Shown in pieces: positions 1 to 12,047 of a stretch of 64,000 nucleotides of DNA. The DNA lies in the NCBI GenBank assembly GCA_963169105.1, contig OY720637.1:55140964-55204963 (forward strand). The letters are read 5' to 3'. The DNA is from Ceriagrion tenellum. Its lineage: Eukaryota; Arthropoda; Insecta; Odonata; Coenagrionidae. How positions within the stretch are numbered: position 1 is the stretch's first letter; each line of letters starts with the position of its first letter. The notes beneath the pieces are model-generated. The model saw only the letters and a list, made by a program, of their open reading frames with translations. It had not been told where the DNA came from and ran no database searches. A program made the position numbers and the translations under genes.

Positions 1-1987
1 GCGCTTATTTATATTTTCATGTACACTGATGTCTACTCAACAGTCCACATTTCCTTATCACTTTTATCCTCCTCTCCACTGAATTTTGGTGTTCCCTCAT
101 CTTTGCCCCTCATAAAGCCTCACGTTCCTCTTCTTCACAATCATATCTTTCCCTAGCCTAGATGGTTTCCTTGTAATAATGGGAACCATATTCGAATTTT
201 TCGTTTAAATTTGAGTTGAGTTAATGAGCATAAAGTAAATATTTTAACATTAACGGTGCAATAATATACTTTCTTCTGACTGAAATTCTCAGAAATTAAA
301 TGAATATATCCATTTAACTCCTGATTCATTTTTTTCACGCGGTACGTTTATAACCCCTTCGCAATGGAAGAGTTTTTTGTGATCCTGAAAGAAATACTTC
401 GGTGAGTTTATGATTGCACTTATAAGAGAGAAAACATACAAATGGCATGCTGATAGTTTTCTTGACGAGATCGAGGTGTTAGAAATTCCTCATTCACAAT
501 ATTGTCTCATTAGAGTGCATCCACTTACCATTTTCCTAGTAAAATGGCTGGTATTTTTTGGCAAATATCTCGGGAAGTAGTGCGATAAGGGGCTGACATT
601 TTGGCATAGACGTATTTGGAAGGCCTAGATATTATTCTTTAAAGTGCGACCCAAATTATTGATTTCTAAGGGGAAATGATATCTCTTCTAAACTACCGTT
701 AAAGTCCTCGGCTATTCCGCCAAAGCTGCCCATGCGAAAATTTATCACCCTACCTAACTTTCTTATCGAGTTGCATCGTCAAGGAGAAACGGACCCAAGC
801 TGAGTGAATCTGTCGCGCTTACCTTCCATTTGGACCCGCACACATTTTCGCCACCCCATGACAAGGGCTTCTGGTTGTATTTTTTTGTATGAATTGTTTG
901 TATAGTTTTTGTATGAATGTTTTCGCCACTCAGTGATCTTGTGTTTTTATGTGTAACCTAGTACAATCAGCACGGCTCACATGCTTCCTATCTAACTCTT
1001 GTATCCCTGTTGGTAAAATGTTTAAAATCTGACAGGTATATGAAGGTTTTTACCCTGTGGGATTAGCTGTCGTAATTTTATTACGTTATGTAGGAAATGG
1101 TGAAATACTCCATGTTACTGAAAACACACCACAACCTAGATGTGGCTAGCTGCGTATTGTGTGGAAGTAGATATTTCTCACAAAGAAATTATTTCCCCGG
1201 AAATATAGATCTTCTTGTGGGGCGTACATATTTAGGTTCTGCAATCACTGTCAGGCAAGAGTTTCTCTCAGTGACACGGTAACTTTTGAGTGTGTTTTTT
1301 GAGAGTGTTATTTGGTGAGTCTGGAAAATGGAAAACCTAACTAATAGATGAGGATAAAATAAAGGTGTTATCATAGCAATAATTAATTTCCTGATAAATT
1401 TTGTTGAGGTTTTAGATCATAATTAACTTTTTTGAAAAATCCTTTTCTAACAATTCAATTTGTTTAACAACTCTGCCCAGGGCATTTGTATTTTATCAAT
1501 ATGTTATTTACCTCAAAATTCGAATTGTTCGCCACAAACTCCTGGTAAACATGGAAATCATTGACAGAAACCACAAAAAACTAAATGAACCCAAGAAACT
1601 TTGTCAAATCAAAAAAATTATTTCCGTTTCTTAACAATTTCAGTTATATAAATATATAAATGAGGATTTTGGGTAAGGGGGGAAGGGAAAGAGGAGAAGT
1701 ATTTATAAACTAGATTACATGTTTTACTGACAGGACGAAGAGAATTAGAACGAGTATTGAGAAGAAGTAAGATATTGTTTTGAGAGATTGAGATCTGCGC
1801 GCGTAAAAATGTGGAAGATTTTTTATACCTTAACCGGTATATAACTCTCATAGCAGTGATTTGGGTACGATCTTGGAAATAAGCCACCTTAAGTGTAAGT
1901 GACAGCCCACGAAGAACTATATATACTTTAAGCACCACTGAGACAAGTTTCAGTTCTCTTATATCAATTGAGGTAACCATTATTCCA
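1..1987. other. Non-coding, AT-rich; nothing recognised
   Basis: Only short chance reading frames occur here, on both strands, and none resembles a protein family I know. No tRNA, simple-sequence array or transposon end was recognised. The block ends where the left arm of an inverted repeat begins. It could be intergenic or intronic to a gene outside the window. Confidence 0.5.
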
Positions 1988-2183
1988 CTAACTCATAATA
2001 AAAACTATGTACAGTTCCACTATGGTTTAATTCTGTGTACCGGTTTCGACGTCTGTAGCGTAAACAAAAAAAATTATTTGTCTTGAAAAAAATTGTGTGT
2101 CATGAAAATGACGCTAAAGATGTCGAAACCAGTACACAGCATTAAAATATTGGGTAACTGTACATCGTTTTTATTATGAGTTA
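1988..2183. repeat. Inverted repeat (foldback) with about 75-bp arms
   Basis: The left arm (1988-2063) begins CTAACTCATAATAAAAAC. The right arm (2111-2183) ends with its reverse complement, GTTTTTATTATGAGTTA. The arms match along most of their length with scattered differences and are separated by a 47-bp A/T-rich spacer. Both arms carry a TTTCGAC/GTCGAAAC core and a GTGTAC/GTACAC block. No coding capacity is seen. It is most simply a miniature foldback element; I could not identify a target-site duplication. Confidence 0.75.
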
Positions 2184-2429
2184 TTCTATCTTTTCGTTCC
2201 ACATCGTAGCGCCACTATCAATTGATTTCATTATTCCACTTCTTCACGGCAACTCGACAGTGTGTCAGCGATGCCATGGATTCGTAAGGAGTTGCGACCC
2301 CGCGTCCATCAGACGAAACAATCCCTGGAATCACATCACCTATCACGTCCAGAAGCTACAAAGATTCCTCCTGAAATACCCTGTATATCATTTATCTATC
2401 CCCGTATTCGCTCAGCGGCATCGCGAAAT

Positions 2430-3250
2430 AAAAAAGTGGCAAAGTCGCTTCCCCCCAGCCTCAAAAAAGACTACGAGAAGTGTGGATGAAGTTCAACCGA
2501 GCGGTTAAGCGCTGGGGGGAGGGACTCTGGTGAGGATTTGCGAATGGAGGGGGGGGGGTGAGAAGTTGGGGGACAAGGATAGTCCAGCTATTGAAAGGGA
2601 GGAGGGGGAAATTGCCACGAAATCGAAGAACGCCCGGAGTCGTCGGAAGGGGGGTGAGGGAAGTGGTAACACTCCGAGACGGAGGGTCCTGGGGGGAAGG
2701 AGGTGGACAGGACGCGGGGGAGTGGGCGGGTCGGCGGCAGAAGAGGATTGAGCTAGTTTTCCCGGGCTCTGGAAGGACAGAAGGGGAGACGGGGGGTCGG
2801 AAGAAGGCTCCATCAGCAAAGCGCAGTCTTTTCCTTCAAGGGTCACCTGCGAAAACGAAGTTAGGGGCGTCCAGGTTGCCATTTCAGAGCCTCTCTCTCT
2901 CTCGTCTTGTGCAAACGAAGTCTCCTTCTGTGCCCCGGGAGCGGCAACCTCCTCCGAGACGACCCCTCACTCTCCGAATGTCCCACACCTCCTCTCCCCT
3001 CCTCACAGGGTTCACACTCACGACCAAAGAGGAAGAAAAGAACCTTTTTCCCGAAACCTCTCTCTCTCTCTCGTGCACACCCTCTGCTCTTCCCCGCATT
3101 TCCTCCTGTTCGCTGCCCTCCCCGTTGGATGTGCCCATCTTCAAGCGTCCTTCCCTTGTGTCAGACTCCGGGCCAAATGGGGCTTGTTAGGCCCCGCGTC
3201 TGTCTGGTGTTGCTGACGTTCGGAACTGGTGAAGGCGAGTCCGCCGTACG
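2430..3250. other. CpG- and GC-rich island with purine/pyrimidine strand bias
   Basis: Composition changes sharply against the AT-rich flanks. From about 2510 to 2800 the plus strand is purine-rich with long G runs. From about 2880 to 3130 it is pyrimidine-rich, with CTCTCTCTCTC runs near 2890 and 3060. CpG is frequent. Overlapping open frames on both strands reflect the GC content and have no recognisable domain, so I do not call genes. It may be an unmethylated regulatory island or promoter-proximal DNA; that is inference. Confidence 0.45.
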
Positions 3251-4044
3251 CGACTCTGTAACCCAAGGATTTTTAAGTGTCGCTGATTGGACGATATTTT
3301 TATATATCGATGGTGATGTAAGAATTTTTTCTGAATAAAACATATATCTGGAATTTGTATCCTCTATGTTTCGGGGTGTGCAATACTCCCGCAGTTATAA
3401 TTTTAATTTCACCCATTTTATGGGTGCGCCTTATAGATGAACATTTTATTGTATCCCATCCGTATTTTTCACAGCTTCTGACGTTTAATATACAAGTATA
3501 ATGTAATGCTCGTATTGCATTTCCATGTTCTGTCTCCGAGAAAAATATAGTAGAAGGGTAAAATTTGGTTGCTCATATCAGGAACAGGACGCGTTTTTCT
3601 GTAAGTTATTCAACTTCTGGCTAGCATTCATACGGCGGAACTCTCTTAGAAAAATTTTTCTCATTTGGCAAGTATTTTTTCATTTTTCTCTCTTGGCAAA
3701 AACAGATATTTAGAGCACCCACGTATTCTTAAGTCGATGATGAAAAAAAATTTTGTGCATCCAAAAATCAATGGATAAATGTTACGATGATGGCATATTA
3801 GCAGCCAATCATTGACAGCAAGGGATGATCGGAAGTAAAATGATGTGAGAATCGATAAAGAAATCTGGTGATACAAGAGTACACAGTTTCTGTAATGAGA
3901 TTTCAAAGCTTCTTTACGACCCTGTCCAGTGGGTGTGATGCTTCCTAGCATATAAAGTATTCCTTGATCATGCCATTCGTTTTTTCCTTGTGACACTTTG
4001 TAGCGACTGCATTAAATTCAGCTGGAAGTTCTTGCTACTTAGAA
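3251..4044. other. Non-coding; nothing recognised
   Basis: AT-rich sequence without a supportable reading frame or repeat structure. Confidence 0.4.
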
Positions 4045-4205
4045 GGAAGTGGTGTGTGAATGGACCATAGAGCTGCGGACTGAAGGTCCTGGATTCAATT
4101 CCAAAAGAATCCTCTCAAGTCCAAACCCTAGGTGTATGATTTTCTCCGCGTAAGATCTTTCTGGGGGCAACCACACATACTGCAGGGAAAGGAACTGGTG
4201 ACCCT
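4045..4205 (+). repeat. Possible degenerate tRNA-derived SINE
   Basis: A box-A-like stretch around 4060 (TGGACCATAGAGC) is followed, about 45 bases on, by a degraded box-B-like stretch (CTGGATTCAATTCC) near 4089-4102. The spacing and the GGACTGAAGGTCC segment between them resemble tRNA-derived SINE heads. No poly-A tail or target duplication was identified. The call rests only on the degraded internal promoter boxes. Confidence 0.3.
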
Positions 4206-5739
4206 CATCTTATCCTGTTTTGCGAATGTCACAGTGTCACGTTTGCAAATGTGACATTTTCACATGCCTTTTCGTGCTTAGTTTTTCGATTTTTGTTATC
4301 GTACTTGATATGTCTTGCCCTTTCCTATGAAGTTGTCCAATGTTAGTCACCATTACGTCTGTTGATGGATGATTTCACTGTGTGAATTTTATCCACTGAA
4401 TGCTGTGGCCTAAATACAGGTATTTATCTCATTCGGGAACATTATTTTGCTGTAGTGTTTTGGTGACCTTAGGGTGGCTCTTGCCTCAGAGTAACTTATT
4501 CAAGATTGTCTGAATACTTGAATGTAGTATCTTTGAAGTTTATTTTACAAAATCAGATGAAAATAACCTGGTGTTTCCAGGTTTGCTTTACTGTAATTCA
4601 GACTTGATACGGGAGATTTTAACATGTGCTCTCATGGGAATTGCTCAGATTACAGCAGAAAAAGGTCAGTTTGAATAAGGAAGCTTGTCCGAGCTTTTAA
4701 TTTCAACTGTTAATAAAAAGCCAGAAGTCTTTGTATATTGAATACAAATAAAATATAGGCATCTTACGACCTATTAAAAAGTTATAAGTGACATACTGCC
4801 GTAAGTGAAGTCAAAACGTGGTAGTTCCATGCAAATAACGCTCTAGTCTGCAACAAAGGCTGGACAAAGTGGTACTTTAAAATGTTTTCGTGGAATAATC
4901 TGCATATTATGTACCTTTTGTCGGCTGTCAACAGATATTTCATTAGTGGAAACAAGATTTTTTATACTAAATACAAAAGATTTTTATTAGCATTTGTCTT
5001 GACTTACATAGTCAAACCAGAGCCGCCTTAATGTTAGTGAAATGCAGGTCATTGTCTGTAGAGATATTGTGTTTATAGTTTTGTGACCTCACTCATCTAT
5101 CCTTTCACTCGTTATCCTCCACTTGTAATGCATCAGGGCTTTGCCGTGAGTTAAATGTGTATGAAATATTAACCTGCAATGCTCAAACAACCTCTTTATC
5201 GGGCTATTTTTTGAGATGCGATGTATCGAAGAGAAACGTTGAATCGAACTATTGATATATCCTTAAATTGTTTGCACTTCTTTTAAAAGATATTTATATA
5301 TAACTTTTTTGAATTCCAAGATAAGTTTTTATATTTATCGACAAACTGATAGTTGAGTTTTAGATTTATAACATAGCGCAGAAGAGAATTTTATGCTAAG
5401 TTTTTAAGTTATTCCCCATAATAAAGGTGCAAATATTTAGTTTTGCATTCCAAAAAAGCGTCTTTCCTTCATACCAATCACAGAACTGTTGATATAACTT
5501 TCAGGTTAAGTTGGCGGAAACTATGACAAAAAACGATCGTCAACAGGTTAGAAACAGGATTGCCAACGTATTGTTTGGTCCAAAATGCAAACTGTTACAA
5601 GTAGTCCATGTTACAATGTGCCCCACTTCTCCTATATCTCGGAAATTGCGACGACTTCGCTCACGTTGTAACTTGGCACTGTAAAATCCGCCACATCGGA
5701 TTTTGCATGTGTTTTCCCCGGTTTCTTCATCGATTTCAA
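4206..5739. other. Non-coding; nothing recognised
   Basis: AT-rich. A small imperfect palindrome around GTCACGTTTGCAAATGTGAC (about 4235-4255) is the only local structure noticed. No coding sequence is supported. Confidence 0.4.
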
Positions 5740-6200
5740 TATTTTTGTCCGTTACTACATCACCCCCGTGTGCCACGTCCCACTCGCATCACACCCTTTT
5801 GATGTCCACCTCTTCAATCACCTCTCCACTCCCTTGGTCCCTTGTTACATCATCTCGGCCACTTTCCCTCTTCATCTCCATCCTTGGGTTTCCTCTTCCC
5901 CTTTCCGTCCCTTCAATCATCCCTTTACCAGCCGTCCACCCCTCGACGCATTGCCACCTTATTTCATTCCCCTTCGCAGAATGGTCTTTTTTTTACACAT
6001 CATACAAGGCGCTTGCTTATAAATCTCGGAGATGGACTCCCTATATCGGCGACCGATACCCACCCGGGGGACAGAGCGGAGGCTCACTCCACTCAAAAGG
6101 GCGGCGTTTTTTTTCCTGCCCTCAAAACCATATTTCGTCTCTCGTATTGCATTTTCCTTCGACCTTTGCGTCACCTGCAAATTTTGCGGCATAAGAACGC
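5740..6200. other. Pyrimidine-rich, CpG-containing island
   Basis: The plus strand is strongly C/T-biased (runs such as CCCTCTTCATCTCC), then becomes CpG-rich around 6030-6120. Several overlapping frames are open only because stop codons are rare in this composition, and their translations are low-complexity Ser/Pro/Leu-rich. No gene is called. Confidence 0.4.
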
Positions 6201-6289
6201 TTTTTGATCGACTACGGGGATAATTCAGACAGGTCTCGTATGAATCACCCCCCCAGTCGAGAAATATTACTGTGATATCTAAAGATAGT

Positions 6290-7970
6290 ACGTTCTAAAC
6301 TCCAAATCTTGCTGAGAAATTGGGCTGTTTTATAAAGTTAAAAAAATCCTTGTCCACGTGGAAACAGTAAAATAATACTAGTTCACTGTTTGTAATCTAA
6401 TATAATGCGATGTACCGCCCCGTAGGCAGATATACTTGAACGATAGTTACTCGAAGTACTTGTTTTAAATTGTGAAAATGTGCCCCAATGACCCTCGTGG
6501 GTCAAAATGGCCTGAGCTATTTTTATCTATCAAATATTTAAGTAAAACATTTCATACGTTTTCCTATTTTCCATAACCATATAATTTTGAGCTCTATTAC
6601 CGTGTTATCTAAAGATAATGCTTGCATATGCCAACGAAGCCAATAATGTTTGACAATGTCGTTGTGACATTATGGCTGTGATGAAAGTCAAACTTTGTAT
6701 TCTACATCTGAGCTGAGTAATCTTAATGGCGCTCTACTGAGCCCATCCTCATGCTGACTAAATTAACAAGATGATCATTATATCATTCTCATTGCTGACA
6801 GGGGTCTGACATAGGGTTTTAAGTAATGGCTGGTAATGAGTCTTAATTTTGAGCGTAATGCTTTGAAGAAGCACTGAGGGAAGAAAGAGGATGAGAGTGG
6901 AATAGAGGCGTTTATGATGTGCATCTCCGAAGTACCGTGCAAGTTACCTGCAAGGCGTGTGACACAAGGTGACTCCGCTCCAGGCATACAGTGCTCGCCC
7001 CATTTCAAGGTCAAACTCCGCAAGCTCTCCTGGCCGCTAGGTGCCTACTCAAAATTTGTTAAAAAAAATCATGGTCGGCCAAACCATAAACTAGGCGAGT
7101 GATGCGTTTGCAAGCATACTAAAATGAAGCACGTGGGTCAAAATGGTGAGAGCTCTTTTTTTCTATGCAAATATTTGCGTGAAACATTTCATACGTGTTC
7201 CTATTTCCTTAATCCATATTATTTGAGCTCTATTACTGTGATATCTAAAGATGAAAGTGAAACAAATTACATTTTACCGATTTTTCAGCATTGCAATGCA
7301 ATTTTAGGCATAGGCACATGGGACATAAGGTACATTTCGCAATAATCCAATTATGTATCATCACCATTCTTACGTGTATGGTGAGTACCGCTACATTGAC
7401 AGATATACTTAAACGACAATTACTCGTAATACTTTTTAGTTCTCTTGAAAAATTGTGACGCTGTGCGATCAATGACCCACAATTACTGCTCCAGCCAACG
7501 CGGTTTTCATTCGTAATAAACAATAAACTCTATAGGAAAGTAGCCTATGCCGAGAAGGTGAGTGTTAGGATAATACTGGTTGAGCTGAAGGCAGAGCCAA
7601 CAAATTTAGTCATCATTCAGAAGTGCATACCTGTGGAGAGAACTGAAACTCTTGATATAATCTGTGTGGGACATTTTCGAAACTTGGCTACATTAGTTCG
7701 GAATGAACTGAATCGCGTTTAAATTAAATTTATTGTTAAAACAAAACAAAAGATGTGGCAATAAATTTGTCTGGAAGTACTCTAAACAGTGAGCTTGAGT
7801 ATACTTTGACGAAATGACGAAATAAGCATCAACCTGGAGGCCAATTTTTCATTCATATTACTCCAAATCTTGTTAAGAAATTTGGCTACTTTAAAGTTAA
7901 AAGAAGTCTATCTGTTTAAGTGGAAAGAGTAAAATAATGCTAGTTCATTGTGTATAATCTAAGAGTAATA
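6290..7970. repeat. Three repeat blocks present twice in different order
   Basis: Block A (about 6293-6400, CTCCAAATCTTG start) recurs at about 7861-7969. Block B (about 6411-6489, GCAGATATACTTGAACGA) recurs at about 7387-7486. Block C (about 6490-6612, GTGGGTCAAAATGG to ATATCTAAAGAT-type end) recurs at about 7132-7254. All copies lie in the same orientation, but the order is A-B-C the first time and C-B-A the second, with unrelated sequence between. Similarity is clear but diverged. This looks like old copies of one repeat that were broken up. Confidence 0.6.
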
Positions 7971-8269
7971 ATGATTACTGTCGTGGAATGGAACTAGAAA
8001 TGCGAATACGGAAATGCACCTCTTATAATTAAAAAATGAAACGTACTAATTTTAACAAAGAGTTTAATTATGCGACAGGCTCCATTTATCGTCTCGAAAC
8101 TCATTTTTCTGGCGGTTTTCCGGTGGGTGCGGCAGAGGAAGATTTTTTAATGAAATATTTTGCCTTTTTTAGACTCCCAGCCTCGATTAGGTTTGTTTAT
8201 TCATTGACCACGAGTTTTCAGGACGTGGCAAAGGGAAATAAGAGTAAAAAAAGGGGGAAGGATAGCCGT

Positions 8270-8720
8270 TGGAATGGGTGGGGGGGAATTCACCTTATCA
8301 TTCATGATATTTCTCGCATTCATCTCTTGATACTGCATCCCGTCCCGAATCTTTTCCCCCCGGTTCTTCCACGACCCACCCCTCCCTTGCATCTCCCTGA
8401 CCCCACAACCCTCCCTATCTCTCCTCCCCCCCTTCGCAAACTCTCCCCCTTTTCCCTCTCTCACCCCTCACCCCCTGCCGTCCCACTCGACACCCAGGGG
8501 CAGCAAATCTGTCGACCTGAATTCTAAACGAGGGTGTCCGGCGCGGAAAGGGAGGAAAAGTAGGGAGGGAGTCTTGTGTCCGTGTTGGTGGCGTTGGTAA
8601 GCATGGTGAGGTGTTCGGGGGGAAGTGGGAAAGAGGATGAAGGGAGAAAAGCTGGCTCCAGGGGAGGGGGATGAGAGAGATCTCCAAAAGAAGTAATGCG
8701 GGCAGTGTTGCCAAAACAAA
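8270..8720. other. GC-rich, strand-asymmetric island
   Basis: From about 8330 to 8490 the plus strand is C/T-rich. From about 8525 to 8680 it is G/A-rich. CpG occurs in CGACCTGAATT, CCGGCGCGG and nearby. Frames on both strands are open because of composition, and no conserved domain is visible. Confidence 0.4.
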
Positions 8721-8906
8721 AAAAAAACTTCGTCGAACGTAGCCGCGCCGAAAAGTGGTCAACAAGGGGGAAAAGGAATTGAAAAAAAAGGAGTCCCCTC
8801 GGTTTCGGAATGGAGATGCGTCCAAAATTTCCCCGGGTGAAAATCGCTGCGTAATGTTTCCCTGGATTCCCACTCGTTGCAATTTAATTAACCTCGGTTG
8901 TGGTGC

Positions 8907-9509
8907 CGTGAAAATTATCTTTTCTCAGTTACAACTTCGGACCTCAGGAAACTTGTGGAATAAAACTCACTGACGGATAATTTGGAAAACTATCATAAAA
9001 GATTTTTATACCACGTACATATTAAATACCAGGTGGATACGATATGTTTTTTAGATACTCCAACAATCGTCAGAAGCATTTTTTTCTATTGAATTTAGAT
9101 AAAATTTTGTATTTCCTTGTCATTACCGCTGCCTTTAATCGCTCTAAATGAGTACGCAATTTAACTGAATACCTGAATGAAAATATTTGTGTTGAATAAA
9201 AGTATGATTCGTGGAAATTATCTCTTGTCAGTTACAAGTTTGGACTTCAAGAAACCTGTGAAGTAAAATACACCGACGGATAATTTGGAAAACTATTTTT
9301 AAAGCTATTTATACCACTTCCATATCTAATACCAGGTAGGCACGATATGTTTTTTAAGGTACTCCAACAAGTCACAGGAGCATTTTTTCCATTAAATTTA
9401 GATTAAAATTTATTATTCGGCATCACTCCCGTTGCTTTTGATCACTCTAAATACATTTTCTATTAAGCTGTATACTTGACTGAAAATATTTGTTTTGAAT
9501 AATAATATG
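8907..9509. repeat. Tandem duplication, two copies of about 303 bp
   Basis: Copy 1 (about 8907-9209) and copy 2 (about 9210-9509) share many long matches, for example GACGGATAATTTGGAAAACT, ATACCAGGT followed by ACGATATGTTTTTTA, and ACTCCAACAA. They differ by scattered substitutions and small indels, so the duplication is not recent. There is no open frame. Confidence 0.8.
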
Positions 9510-10340
9510 AATCTATATTTAATAAATGAACAATTTTGTAATATTCTACGACTTTTTTTCGTTGCCCGACGGTTCAACACAATGGCATCGTTATCAAGGG
9601 GACCCTCCTCATGGGTTGATGGCACGTTAAAGCCGGTCGGGTTACGACCAAAAGTCGTTGAATATTAGAAAGTTATTTGTCTATTTATTCACCATGGCAT
9701 TTCACAAAATACAGCTCAAACAGCAGAAATAATTAAATTTATTAACTTAGAAATGTGTTGATTACGTGTGCTATCCATATACAATACACTTAGCGAATAC
9801 ATTGACGCAAGTGAGTTTTTTTTAAATATTGCTGCCTATCACTTCCAATGTAACTTACTCTGTGAACCACTGTGTACCACCTAAAAAGGTTCGAAAGTCC
9901 ATATTTCCATCATGTTATTCGTAGGTAAAATGTCTTTAATGTTAAATATTTCGGACAGAGCCCTTTGTGGCTGTTTTGTGGCGTGGCTTCTACTATGTCG
10001 CATCCATTTTGTCTTCGAGTATGTGTAATGTAATGGACCTCGATGATAAATTCAGATTACAGTTATTATGTCTTTCTTAACATATTTCCCGAAAGCCAGG
10101 GATTTGGATTTTTGGTCTACTCTTATCGTGGTGAGGAAAATGTATGAATGTTTTTCTTAGATATTTAATTACATTTGTATAGATTTTTCATAGCATACTG
10201 AGTTAATAAAACCTTTATTCCTCACCATAAGTGCAATTTAAAGGCGTAAATAAGCTTCCTCTGGGAACATTGTGCATCTGGCGTCCTGTTTCCTTACGGA
10301 ACTCTTCAAGTTTTAACTTCTATGCCATACACAGAGGGTT
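9510..10340. other. Non-coding; nothing recognised
   Basis: AT-rich with no supportable feature. It stops at the left arm of the tRNA-like inverted repeat. Confidence 0.4.
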
Positions 10341-10547
10341 GAAATTCGCCATGAAAAAATCATTTGACGTCACTGGGATTCGAACACGGATCTTCCAATT
10401 GTCGGTCAGGTGTGGCAGCCAGTACCACTTACAGTTACAGCCAGTCAGGTTTGTTATCCAGTGTAACTGGCTATGGCACCTGACCGGCAAGTGAGGATCC
10501 GGGTTCGAATCCAGATCAAGTCAAATGATTTTTTCGTGGAGAATTTC
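10341..10547. repeat. Inverted repeat whose arms carry tRNA-like promoter boxes
   Basis: The right half (plus strand) reads GGCACCTGACCGGCAAG then GGGTTCGAATCC (10501-10512), a good RNA polymerase III box B, with a box-A-like TGGCTATGGCACC upstream. The left half holds the reverse complement of the same unit: GGATTCGAACACGGATC near 10377 and GGTCAGGTG near 10405. The outer ends also match (GAAATTC near 10341 and GAATTTC near 10541). This is best read as two tRNA-derived SINE copies head to head, or a foldback derivative. It is not a functional tRNA because the clover-leaf stems do not form. Confidence 0.65.
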
Positions 10548-10805
10548 ATCTCTTGGTGCATTTGCACCCCTGCGAGTGACTTTTACCATATACATGTTTT
10601 TTATTTTATTTACCATATAAATGTATAATTTGTATATACATTGATTAAATTCGATTCCATGTTTTTACAACGTATATTGGACGAATCTCTCGCCTTAAAT
10701 ATGGCATAATTAAGTTTATTACTAAATAGTGAGTAGTTTATGCAACCGTCATCTATGTTAAAAGATTCAAGCTTTTCCCGGTGTGATTAGTTTAAAATTT
10801 AAACT

Positions 10806-11051
10806 TTAAATATCTTTCCCGGGCTTCGCACCGGGTAATATTTTCTAATTGCACCGACATTTCGGAAAACGACCTGTCTTCCATTCTCAAGGCGTGTGTT
10901 ATTTCTATCGTGTCCGATATAACTCAAGGCGCGTGTTATATCGGACACGACAGAAATAACACACGCCTTGAGAAGGGAAGACAAGTGGTTTTCCGAGACG
11001 TCGGTGCAATTAGAAAATATTACCCGGTGCGAAGCCCGAGAAAGATATTTA
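10806..11051. repeat. Long inverted repeat with about 117-bp arms
   Basis: The left arm (about 10807-10923) and right arm (about 10935-11050) are reverse complements with few mismatches. The ends read AAATATCTTTCCCGGGCTTCG and CGAAGCCCGAGAAAGATATTT. The inner ends are CGTGTCCGATATAAC and GTTATATCGGACACG, separated by only 11 bases. No protein is encoded. A near-complete hairpin of this size fits a foldback or MITE-like element. Confidence 0.85.
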
Positions 11052-11844
11052 AGCATCGATATTGGTTCAAGTGAGATTAACGATAACAATAGTAGGAGAA
11101 ACTCTGTTGATATAGTTAGTTACGGGGGTCCGTTTTTTTATAAATAAGTATTGAAAGAATAAAAGATGATTTTTCGTTTCTCACTTCACTCTTTAAATCA
11201 GAAAAGAGGAAATTCTCGGTCTGTGCTCGGGTTCGAGCGATATGAGCTTCGAGGGTCGGGAGCTTTGAAGGGATGGGTGGAGTGGGGCGGGAGGAATGAG
11301 GGGTGGGAGAGTTGAGTGTCCCTACTTCTTCTTTCCATCCGTCTCTGAAGCGCCAAAATTGAGTTTTCCAAACGAGCAAGTTATTTCATTTTTTTCGGAC
11401 TCCAATTTCGTCGCGTGAGTTTCATTTGGGTATAATTTAAGTTTTGTTGACGAAATGGACCCTTTGTCGCCCGGTTTTTCTGTGTTTCGGCGGACGGAGT
11501 TAACTTTGAAATGCAACGATTTTTGGAAACCAAACTGCGGGAAATGTCCGTTTAGTATCTCATTTCGTCTGCGGAAATTTTTTTCACGAAAGAATATTCT
11601 CTTCCTGTTTAAATTTAGTTTTTTTTTATATTAATGCCACGCGTATTAATTGAGAGGACACTAAAATATGCCGCAATATTAACACCGGATAAGGATTACT
11701 TTGAGCGGTGGGTGGCGAAAGTGAAATAAAACTATTTCGGCTGCCTTTATTCCATCAATTACTTTTTAGACCCTACAACGAGAAAGTTTGACAGAGAAAT
11801 ACAGCGATGAGTAATTTTTCTATTTTTTAATGACACGCGTGTTT
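11052..11844. other. Non-coding between two foldback elements
   Basis: Contains a modestly GC-rich patch at about 11220-11350 with G-rich plus strand, and an AT-rich remainder. No gene is recognised. Confidence 0.4.
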
Positions 11845-12047
11845 TTTATTGGTATTTTACGGGTTCTCCCCGCGTTGAACCATTTTAATGGACGACCCTT
11901 TTGTCGGCATTCCAGTCGGCTTCATCAGGTTATAATATTCATCAAGTTCATCAGGTTAGAACCTGATGAAGCCGACTGGAATTCTTACAAAACGGTCGTC
12001 CATAACAATGGTGCAACGCGGGGAGAACCCATTAAGTACCAATAAAC
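11845..12047. repeat. Foldback hairpin element, copy 1
   Basis: The left arm (11845-11931) and right arm (11960-12047) are reverse complements with a 28-bp spacer. The right arm reads CCTGATGAAGCCGACTGGAA, later AACGCGGGGAGAACCC. The order of conserved blocks (GGGTT, CCGCGT, CCATTTT, GGAC, then the TGATGAAGCC centre) is the same as in the hairpin at 26.8 kb, so the two belong to one family. No open frame is present. Confidence 0.85.

Noticed and set aside
2505..3338. Overlapping open frames on both strands, one over 200 codons
   Set aside because: The region is GC-rich with few stop codons. Translations are low-complexity and match no domain, and both strands are open alike, so they are compositional.
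5703..6207. Plus-strand frames of 120-160 codons
   Set aside because: Pyrimidine-rich DNA gives Ser/Pro/Leu-rich nonsense in several overlapping frames. There is no start context, domain or splice support.
8036..8882. Opposing frames of about 155-163 codons
   Set aside because: Same compositional cause as the other GC-rich islands.
10377..10520. Possible tRNA gene
   Set aside because: Box B is good, but acceptor and anticodon stems do not form and the unit exists as an inverted pair, so it is SINE-like.
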